Shown here one piece after another: positions 51,328 to 59,722 of a DNA stretch of 64,000 nucleotides. Both the position numbers and the translations under genes were made by a program. Below the pieces are notes generated by a model, which ran no database searches, was not told the DNA's origin, and saw only the letters and a program-made list of their open reading frames with translations. Positions within the stretch are counted from its first letter, which is position 1. Each line of letters opens with the position of its first letter. Origin of the DNA: Pelargonium x hortorum (lineage: Eukaryota > Streptophyta > Magnoliopsida > Geraniales > Geraniaceae); assembly GCA_036897525.1 (NCBI GenBank), contig JAYMTJ010000024.1, positions 53,416-117,415 on the forward strand, in the 5' to 3' direction.

Positions 51328-52757
51328 GCAAACTTTCAAACCTCATAGAGAGAGGACACACTTTCTATACTGTAAATGGCATAGAAAATCAGTCAAGAAA
51401 AGAAAACATTACTGACAGGACAACTTATTAATTTCGTATAAATTGAGGGTATTCTGTCAACCAATCAATAGAACCCAACTTATAATCCACTCATTTTTAT
51501 AACCAATCTAAGAAGGACCTTATCCATCCGATAGACAGTCTGTTACAGTTGTTATGATACAAGGGGAAGGCCAAGCAATGCTGCTAAATGAGTCTAAGCA
51601 AGCTTACCTTGTTTTGGTTTTTGGAAGCTAGGACATGTTATGTCGTATTTGGGGATTGTTTAGGAAAGTACTATAGAAATTCCAAGGTATAGATTCTCTT
51701 GTTTTGTTGGATGGGACTTGAGAGCATTAGGGCTTCGCGCCTGATTCTATCTTCTATTTGTTTTGCTAAGGGGCTCTTCTCAGTCGACAGTACTGAGCTG
51801 ACAAGGGAAGGTGAGCTTTAGCTTGGAGTTGAAAGTGCTAGAGATAAGGTTTAGCAGCAGGTGGAGTTTAGAGTTCGGCGGAGAAGTGGAGATTCCTTAG
51901 TTGGAGTTTATAGTAAAGCCCTTAGCCGTCAATGTCATTAGTCAGATTGACCGGCTTTGTGCTATATTTTGAGGTATGTAAGCAAGACTTCGGTTGAGTT
52001 CTTATATCTTCGCTCCTACTACAAGCTCTTGCCCTATACCTCCTTCAACTACTGGGATTGCTGAGACTGTGACTGGGCTTGATAGAGACAGGTATTGCAC
52101 TACTGACAGGGTAGTTTGTAGGTGAACTTAGAATGAGACTGGGACCTGCTTTCAAGTGACTTCTGAGATTGGCTCCTAAGAAGAAGGTCAGAGTGTCATC
52201 TTCGATTTCCGGTTAGCAGGCAGGGATGAGTTGGGTCAGAGTCATTGATTGGACAGGTTTAGTTCTTTGTTGCCTTGGGAAAGCATTCACAAACTGTAAT
52301 CAGTCTTTCAGTGCATTCCTCCTGCCAGCCTGAAAAAGGATTCCCTTTGTGAAAGTGTGAAAGCAAAAGCAGAGGCAACCGTCAGGTTGTTTATTCATGA
52401 CAAGGAAGAAAGTTTCAATAGATAGACTAGACGGGAAAGCGCTCACAAGAAGTCAACACTTCAAAATCACTCCCTTCCTCTTTCCTTCTTAGTCAGTTAC
52501 AGGTTTCGAAAGACAAGAATTTCAATTGAGAATGAGGACTCTACTCTCAAACAAAGAATCTGTATTCTGCTTGACCAGCTATGTCATTACCTACAAGTAC
52601 ATTAGAAACATAAGACAGATACGGATAGGAGTCCTCCCTTTGCTCGCTAGAACTCATACAATGAAGAGAGTTTCTAACCAAAGGCAAGTTTGACTCGGAC
52701 TCCACTCTCAAGGGACTGCTTTCACCCTCAAGTTCCACTTTTTTTATTACTTTATAA
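51328..52757. other. Repeat-rich intergenic DNA
   Basis: No gene was recognised. Composition is less A+T-rich, with phrases such as GCAAGCTTACCTTG and CTTTGTGAAAGTGTGAAAG typical of the rest of the 51-64 kb block. Confidence 0.45.
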
Positions 52758-53010
52758 TATCTATGTCGACTCCTTTTTTTCAGAAAAAGTGCTCCATTTT
52801 GAGGGCTTTCCCTAGGAGAAGTCGGTTTTTGACTTGTTCCATTTTCACCATAGGCAAAAACAATAAGACCTCATTTAGCTAAGAAAAGAAAAACGGTTTC
52901 GAAAAAAGGAGTCCAGTATAGCGAGAAAAGTCCTCAACACCTTTTTAGGAAGGGAGCGTGTTTCATTTTTCGAAAAAAGGAGTCCGCTATAGCGGCAAAA
53001 GTCCTCGTTT
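52758..53010. repeat. Cluster 1 of the CTCCTTTTTT repeat family (one forward, two inverted copies)
   Basis: A forward copy starts at about 52758 (CTATGTCGACTCC followed by a T run, then CAGAAAAAGTGC). Two inverted copies follow: 52901-52935 and 52972-53006 match over 35 nt with four differences and a 71-nt offset (GAAAAAAGGAGTCC...TATAGCG...AAAAGTCCTC). The second inverted copy contains the perfect palindrome CCGCTATAGCGG. The first is flanked by TTTAGCTAAG, which also accompanies copies in cluster 2. Confidence 0.85.
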
Positions 53011-54278
53011 TTGAAAGCCAGTACCCGCAAGAGAAGGAGAACACCTGACAGTACCAACCTGTAAGAGAAGCAAGCCTAGTCGGTGCGGTTTCCCTCTAAC
53101 CTCCTTCTCTGAAACCTTCTTTACAAACAACACAGTCCTCCTTCTACACTCTCTCTGATTGGATCGCTTACAAGAATACACTGTCCTTAAGTGCTAGCCC
53201 CATCTGCAACACTGGTTTCACTTTCTTGCTAACTAATCCTACTTTCCATTCCCTTCTAGTCCTAACAACTGAATACACCTTACTTCAATTAGATGGCGAC
53301 TGGAAGTTGGTATAAGTTTCAAGAGACTTCGTACGACATACTATTCTTTAGCTAACTGAGGTCTTACTGGCTTTCAACTTCAACTAAGGTAGAAGGTGAA
53401 GCAACAAGCAAAAGGAGTTCACCTTCTTTCTATCTTTAACTAGCTATCACCTTCCTCTTTCTAACTTTCAAGCAAGCTTGCCTTGTTGAGCTTTCCTTCC
53501 GATCAAGTAAACACAGCCGCTATACCATCACCTTCAACTGATGCTAGGAATTTGACAAGCTAGTCATAAGATGTAGATGGTGCTGTGCCGGTGGAAGAAG
53601 ACTAGCGTTGTCAACAGAAAGACAAAGCCCAAGTTGAGACATGCTGTCAGGAAAGAAGGGTACAAAGTCGGCAGTTTGTGGTTATAGCTGCTCTTCGGTT
53701 TGTTCTTTGGCTTGTCGTCCAGCTTTGACGGGTTATGCTTCTGCTGCAACAACTTGAGAGACTGGGAAGTGGCACGGGTTTGCAAGAGCTTGAACTTGGT
53801 AATCTTACTCTGATAGGTAGCTTAGGATGTAGGCCCACTCGGATGACACTCTCTTGTTCTTCGAGTCTCTCAAGCTCTGTTTCAGGTTGAGCTGTTAGTG
53901 TCTAAAGTGTCAGCATAGAAGTTCAGGATATCTAGGAGTAGCTTTCCTTTAGTTCTTCCTATCAATACCGGTTCCGATGTCAGCTAGGAAGAGTCGAGCA
54001 AGTGCTAGTGTTGGGAAAGCTCTATCAGCCGGTGTAGCCATCAACTCCTAATCCATCTCTAGCAATTCAATTAGGTTAGTGTAATAATTCTCCTTACAGT
54101 CTATTTATTAATTCATCCTAACTCATACATTACAGTATGCCTAAGCAAGAAGTACAGTCGAGCCTGGTATCAACTGTACTGCATCAGCGTTCGGTACGAG
54201 CAAGAGATAGTGTAGCTAGCAGGTGTTGCTAATCCATACGGTCGATAGGAACACTCGAATGCAAGTGCTGCTATGAAG
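53011..54278. other. Repeat-rich intergenic DNA with overlapping open frames
   Basis: No known gene. Two overlapping minus-strand frames (53564-53785 and 53647-53838) are rich in Ser/Pro/Lys and have no recognisable motif. Between 53.2 and 53.5 kb the sequence repeats short CAAGC/ACCTTC phrases. Confidence 0.4.
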
Positions 54279-54316
54279 GACAGTGTACTCTAAGACGGAC
54301 AGTGTACTCTAAGACG
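54279..54316. repeat. Perfect tandem duplication of 19 bp
   Basis: GACAGTGTACTCTAAGACG occurs twice head to tail with no mismatch, suggesting a recent slippage or microhomology event. Confidence 0.95.
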
Positions 54317-54579
54317 GAAGATAATTCTCCTTAAAGAACCCTACTGATATTAAGAGGTCTTCAAACCCCAACTTGCGTTGCCTAATTCTTATCTGGGCTA
54401 TAAGGAATGGGATTTCTGCTTGGAAAATGCCCTTGACTCCTTCTAAGTCAACTCCTAAAACAGAAGGAACCGAGTCATTCTATTTATACACCCTAATGCC
54501 TTCCTTACTCTTTGAAATTGGAAACAACTCTAAAGCTACTCTCTTACTACTATAAAGACTCTCTATGAATAGGGCAGGT

Positions 54580-55720
54580 AGTACAAGGACTCAGCTGCTG
54601 CAGAAGATAGAGATTCCAGTTATAGGTAAGATTAAGGCCAGCTTTAGATGGAAAACAGGGTTACAGAAAGGCTGTAATCTTGATTACAGGTATAGCTCTG
54701 GAGAAAGGTACGGAGGTTGAGAAGTAACTGGTGTCCTGTCCTAAGGTCTTCCTGTTCTATCTAAGATACTACTTGCAATTACCTTATTCAGCTACCCTTC
54801 AGTTGGGTACACTAAACTTTGACCTATTAAGACTGTACTAACTAAGACTACTAATAGGTAATATAAGTAAGATAACTCCTTACAGGATAGGTAAGATAAT
54901 AGCTACAATAGCTACAGGTTATAAGACTACAGGTATAGCCCACCGCTAGGACCCATAAGAGTCAGGCTCATAGGAAAGGTACGCAGGGTAGGTATTATCA
55001 AGACAGGTAGAACCCATAAGACAGCTAGAACAAGTCAAGCTCATAAGAAGCAGAAGAGTACAACCGAGAGGGGTATAGCTCTGAATAAGATAGGTATTAT
55101 TTTTCTTAAGAGGGGGACTAAGATAGAGATCCAGAGTGACGCTCTGACAAGGCTAGCTTTAGTTAGTTAGAAGGTTGCTTATTTAGTTAGTTGTCCTGTA
55201 TCTGTAGGAAATAAGTAAGATCTTTCCTTTCAATAGGTAAACTCATTAACGGATAGCTATGTTTCTAGCCCATAAAGTTGAAAAGGAAAGGTAACGAAGT
55301 TAGCTCAGGTTCTGCTTGTTTTAGAGTCTCTGGGTCTAGGACAGTAAGGTAGAGAAGATGCTAGGTTGTTTACTTATGCTTTGTGTTCCTGTATTCAAGG
55401 TTTCCCATTTTGGATGAAAGTCTAAGGGAAGTTCACTCTAAAGAAAGTTGTTTGTGATAAAGAGCATAGAAGTCAAGCTTCCCCGATCCAGTTAACGAAG
55501 TCAGTCGTAAGGAATTTCTAAGAGATCGTTTACAGGTATTAAGAGTAAGGCTTTCGAGACTAGTTCTAAGGTATCAAGACTGAGAAGACTAACAAGGCCA
55601 CAGAGTGGCATAAGACAAAGAAAGCTAAGAAGGTACACAGTCAGAATATAGCTCTAAGGAAAGCAAGTCAGTAAGAAGTCAATAAGAGTAAGAAAGCAAG
55701 TAAGAAGTAGGCAAAAGCTT
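54580..55720. repeat. Purine-rich degenerate repeat field
   Basis: Related phrases recur many times: ACAGGTATAGC (54.68 and 54.93 kb), TATAGCTCTGGAGAAAGGT (54.69), AGCTCATAAGAAGCAGAAG (55.03) and ATAGCTCTAAGGAAAG (55.64). Outliers occur at 48.9 kb, at 63.5 kb and, inverted, at 56.73-57.04 kb. The units do not form a clean array; they look like old, shuffled copies of a short motif. Confidence 0.55.
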
Positions 55721-55969
55721 GTCTTTTGTTAGAGTAGGGAGTCACGTTTCAAGTCGTTCCTTTTGTTCCGGGTTGAAAAGTAATAGGGATATAAAGAGTT
55801 CCGGTTTTATGTATTTGATCTCACTTCCTTAACAAAGAACAAGACTCATTTACCATACAGAACTCATTTCGAAATTGACAAGTTTTTCATTTCCCGGGAT
55901 TTTGGTCCTCAATCACATTTCTCCTAAGGAAGCCCGATCCAAAATGTGTCAAAACTAGGACTTTACCAT
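55721..55969. other. Intergenic DNA between repeat fields
   Basis: No gene or RNA recognised; it separates the purine-rich field from repeat cluster 2. Confidence 0.45.
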
Positions 55970-56290
55970 CTATATGTCGACTCCTTTTTTCAATGATGTA
56001 TTTCATTAGCTAAAATCCGGTTTATAGGTTTTCGCCATGGCTGGACTCCTTTTTTCGAAACAGTCAAGATTTTATTAGCTAAAAACAGGTTGAGAACTTT
56101 GTCATATATAGCGTTCCTACTTTTTTTCATAAAAAGTGCCCCGAAATGGAGTTTCTAAGAAGGAAACTAAAAGATCTTGTTCCAATTTCACCTACTGCAA
56201 AATGAATACAAGCCATTTTGTTAATAGAGCACACTTCCCATTCTGAAAAAAGGAGTGACGCATAGTGTAAAAACAAGAAAAACGACATAA
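55970..56290. repeat. Cluster 2 of the CTCCTTTTTT repeat family (three forward, one inverted copy)
   Basis: Forward copies begin near 55971 (TATATGTCGACTCCTTTTTT), 56041 (CTGGACTCCTTTTTTCGAAA) and 56104 (ATATATAGCGTTCCTAC and a T run, then CATAAAAAGTGC). An inverted copy ends the cluster at about 56244-56275 (TGAAAAAAGGAGTGACGCAT). ATTAGCTAAAA follows the first two copies. The third copy can be aligned with the forward copy of cluster 1 for about 95 nt, through CTTGTTCCAATTTCACC. Confidence 0.83.
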
Positions 56291-56727
56291 AAGAAAGAAA
56301 GAAGAAAGACAATTTGCCCTTGTTTTATTAGTCTTTGTAATCACTATCAGTCCCTAGACCTTCCTTCGACTGCTTTCATTCACCTTCTTTGCCAACAGCA
56401 GTAAGCTAAAGCATACCTTCCTTCGATTCGACAGGAAAGACATTAGCTTCAATCCCAACCATGAAAGTGAGTCTAAGCTCATGTACTAAAACTGAATGGA
56501 AGCAATTCCTTTACCGGCAAGATAGAAATCCCTACCATGAACATTAAGGTAAGCTTGCCTTCAATCCATTACCGATCGGAACTTCCTTGCTTCCAAGCTG
56601 CAAGTGGGTTATTATATTCCTAACAACTGTACCGAGTAAGCATCACAGCACACCATGACAGGACCTGTACAGTCTGTGCCTATTCCCAACTGTACCTACA
56701 GCTCTGACCGAAATGTCCTAGCCACCA
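56291..56727. other. Intergenic DNA with degenerate local duplication
   Basis: CAATCCCAACCATGAA at about 56.45 kb and AAATCCCTACCATGAA at about 56.53 kb head two loosely similar segments. No gene was recognised. Confidence 0.4.
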
Positions 56728-57036
56728 TCACAGTCTCACTTTTTTTCTTCTACAAATTCTAATAGGCACCAACTCTTTCTTGACTTGTTTCTTATTCATA
56801 GCATTCTTATGAGCTATACCTGTGCTAGTCTTTGCTATACTCTGTAGCTTACTCTTCTTATAGGAAAAGATACCAGTCTTATGAGCTCTACACTTCTTAC
56901 GGATACTAGACTTGCACTCTGTAGCCCTTCTTTCTCTTAAGACTCTTGCTCCTTGAAAGAATTTGAATACGAGCTTATCAGTACACTTCCTAGGGTTCCT
57001 AGCTATGGGTCTTATCCGTACCCTGACGTCTTTCAT
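56728..57036 (-). CDS. Unrecognised basic open frame of 102 codons
   Basis: The ATG-started frame encodes a very Lys/Arg-rich product (for example KKQVKKELVPIRICRRKKVR). Basic composition can suggest a ribosomal protein, but no ribosomal protein motif is visible. The underlying DNA belongs to the purine-rich repeat field (minus-strand phrase GGTATAGCTCATAAGAA), whose A/G bias alone yields Lys and Arg codons. I favour a chance frame in repeat DNA. Confidence 0.18.
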   Translation of the reverse strand: MKDVRVRIRPIARNPRKCTDKLVFKFFQGARVLRERRATECKSSIRKKCRAHKTGIFSYKKSKLQSIAKTSTGIAHKNAMNKKQVKKELVPIRICRRKKVRL

Positions 57037-59633
57037 TTTAAGGGATAGACTACTTTCCTATGAGTACTACTCTAAAGATCCATGTTATCATTGTACCTAA
57101 ACCTTCTAAGTAAGCGAAATACCACCAACTTCGACACTTTATTAACAGACTTTGCCTGTACCGATAGCAAGGATTCTCTCCTTATTCACTTTATTACGGG
57201 CTATAAATCTTCCTATGAATAACATTCCCAACATCCTTTTGCTCGCTATCATATGGTGAATTGAATAGTTACGAATACTTAATAAGGTTCCGCTCATATA
57301 TTCGATTCTCCTAATACCTTAATACACACTCTATCAGAGAAGTATGGGAACTTCTCCTTGAAACCCAGGAGATAGGAGATATGCTTCTAAAGAGTGGTTT
57401 AGGGGATTACAGGTTAAGAGATATTCAAGGTAAGAAGAGTTTTTATAAGTGCATGCTTTCCAGGTTAAGGATTTCTCGGTTTCCTTAGTTGAAGATGATA
57501 GAGATGCTTATGACTGAGAAGGTAAGTAAGAGAGTGTACGCGGAGGACTTGCTAGAGATAGTTTATAGGTTAGTTAAAGAAAACTCTTCGATAAAAGAGG
57601 TTGTGTTTGGGTTCTAAAGAGAATCTTGTCTTTGCCTATAGCCAGTGAAAGCGGACCATCTGTATTCGAAAGTGGAAATTCAGGCTAACATTAGAAGAAT
57701 TGGAGGAAAAGAAGGTAGAATTTGAAAACCTGTGCGGTCGATAGCTACTGTATCAGCTTCAACGGTCAGTAGATAGGAACTGTCAGCATCGACGAACCAA
57801 GCCCAACTTCAACCTCTCTTTGCTCTATCAGCCGGTCAAGTAGGAACTCTCTACCCAGAAATGGCATGCCTAAGAAGGAGTCGAATGAAAGTGAATGAAT
57901 GGCAGTACTGTAACAGGAATGATCGCAAAGCAAGTGAGAGTACGATAGCTAGAACATTTGTTAGGAAGAGATAATCATTCTACTGTCAGTCAATTCATTA
58001 TTTATTCCTAAGTCCATAAAGAGGGTGAGTTTCCGATCTATACAGTGCTTGCGAGCGAGTGTAGCTTGTATTTCGGAAGATAGAAGAATGAAACCGTAGG
58101 TAACTTCTTACTTCTTCCTAAGCAAGCTGTCAATGCTGAAGGTGAGTGCTAGCGGTCAGTGGGCGAATGCTGTCCAATGCAAGCTAAGGACATTTGCCGG
58201 TGAAGTTCTTGTCTTGAGGGATATGAATGCTGTCCTTTGTTTGCCGATGCCAATGAAAGACTGTGTAAGAAGGTGAACTAGGCAAGCTTTTGCTTGTTGC
58301 TTGAGCTAACTTCTAACTCTCATACGAAAGCCACCTAAGTCACTCTGTCGTGATCTATCCCTCTCCCTCTATCTAAGGGCAAGTTTGATTGGAGGGCCAG
58401 TTCTCTAATTAAGATTCGTTAGTTTCATAAGTACCACAATTCCATCTTTTTTTAACCTTTGCAGGCAATACAAACAAAGACTCTATAAACTTTCTTATGT
58501 ATTCCTACCATTGGCTCGCTAATTGGACTAGCGACATCCCTAGATATTGACCATCTACCCACAGTCTAGTTGCTACACAGTGCCATCTGTAGTAGCTAAT
58601 AGCTCTGACCTTTATCGGAGAAGGATGGCAACTTCACCTCAGTCCTAAGCCAAAGACAAGAATACAAACAAGGTCATTAAGACAAAGCAACACTGACTTG
58701 GATCGCTTTCTATTGCCGCTTAGGAAGCCCTTCTTATTTAGAAAAAATCTTTGTCATTTTAAGACCTCTCTCGTTAAGCAGAAAAAGACCCTGCACAAAC
58801 AAGATAAAGACTTTCGTAGGCACACTAGCTAGGAACTCTAGAATAGGCCTTGTCGTGAATGAAAGTTCCTTCCTTGGGAACCTACAAAACTTCTCAACCG
58901 AACGAACCTAGTCCAACTACAATGCATTCATCTCAGTCGAAACCACTCAATCTCTAGCTAGTCAATGAAAGTTGGTAAATCTCTAGCAGGCCTTGGTAGG
59001 AACCCGCCTTACTTCCTAGAGATACTGGACAGACAGGAAAGCGCTAAGCAAGCAAATCCAGAGGCAAGATACCGATAAACGAGAAAGATGAGCCTAGTTC
59101 CAATATCATACTGTGATCGACAGAGCTTTCACTCTGATTGATTGGCTCCTTAACCCCTATATTCTATCCTTTACCTTCTATCAGCTTAGAAGTCACTTGC
59201 CGTTGATGGCTAGGCAAGTTGACTTGAAGCGGATCAGTCCTAATACTTAACGGACGATTCAGATACATATTCGAGGCAAGCTTGCTTGAAAAGTCAGATT
59301 ACTAGAATAGCAGGAACTAGAGCTGACTGTATAGAACTTGGCTATGGATATAATGCAACGCTTACCGGAGTTTCTCTTCCCACTCTAGTTCAAGCGCCTT
59401 CTCTCTCTGCAGCCCTGTTAGACATGAGAGAGAGCCGTGTGTTCCATTGATTGAAAGTGTAGCTACTGAATGTTATAGGGTGAATCGGCAGTTGCTGTCA
59501 AAGAGAGTTTATGTCTTTACCGGTAAATACTGAAAGAAGTGACGAAGAGAGAACTGATTCTATAGACAAACTTTTCCAAGAGTTAGGATAATTCTTAGGT
59601 TTGTACTTTGCCTGTTTTTGTAGCTGATGACTA
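57037..59633. other. Repeat-rich intergenic DNA downstream of nad4
   Basis: No gene was recognised. It contains one half of an inverted dispersed repeat (58223-58278, partner at 63.7 kb) and recurring phrases such as TCAGCCGGT and GAATGCTGTCC. It lies directly 3' of nad4 exon 4 and presumably includes the transcript's 3' untranslated region, which I cannot delimit. Confidence 0.45.
58223..58278 (+). repeat. Inverted dispersed repeat, copy 1 (partner at 63701-63744)
   Basis: Two blocks are shared with the partner: 23 nt at 58223-58245 (beginning ATGAATGCTGTCC) and 14 nt at 58265-58278 (GTAAGAAGGTGAAC), both perfect. The spacer is 19 nt here and 7 nt in the partner. Confidence 0.88.
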
Positions 59634-59722
59634 TTAAGAGAACCTTCCATGTTGCACTAAGTTACTAACGGTCATATCCATGCAATCCAAAAAGACTTTC
59701 GGGTAAACACCCATCCAAATAA
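59634..59722 (-). CDS. nad4: nad4 exon 4
   Basis: This short last exon encodes the end of a split Val codon, then IWMGVYPKVFLDCMDMTVSN followed by LVQHGRFS and a TAA stop at 59634-59636. The 89-nt length is exactly that of seed-plant nad4 exon 4. The motifs WMGVYPKVFLDCM and VSNLVQHG are diagnostic. It is preceded by the intron end GACTCTAC and, about 48 nt further upstream, a group II domain V. It is too short to be found by a simple open-frame search. A second stop (TAG) follows directly. Confidence 0.95.

Noticed and set aside
53564-53838. Two overlapping minus-strand frames resembling retroelement-type low-complexity protein
   Set aside because: No reverse transcriptase, integrase or protease motif is visible; the frames overlap in different phases.
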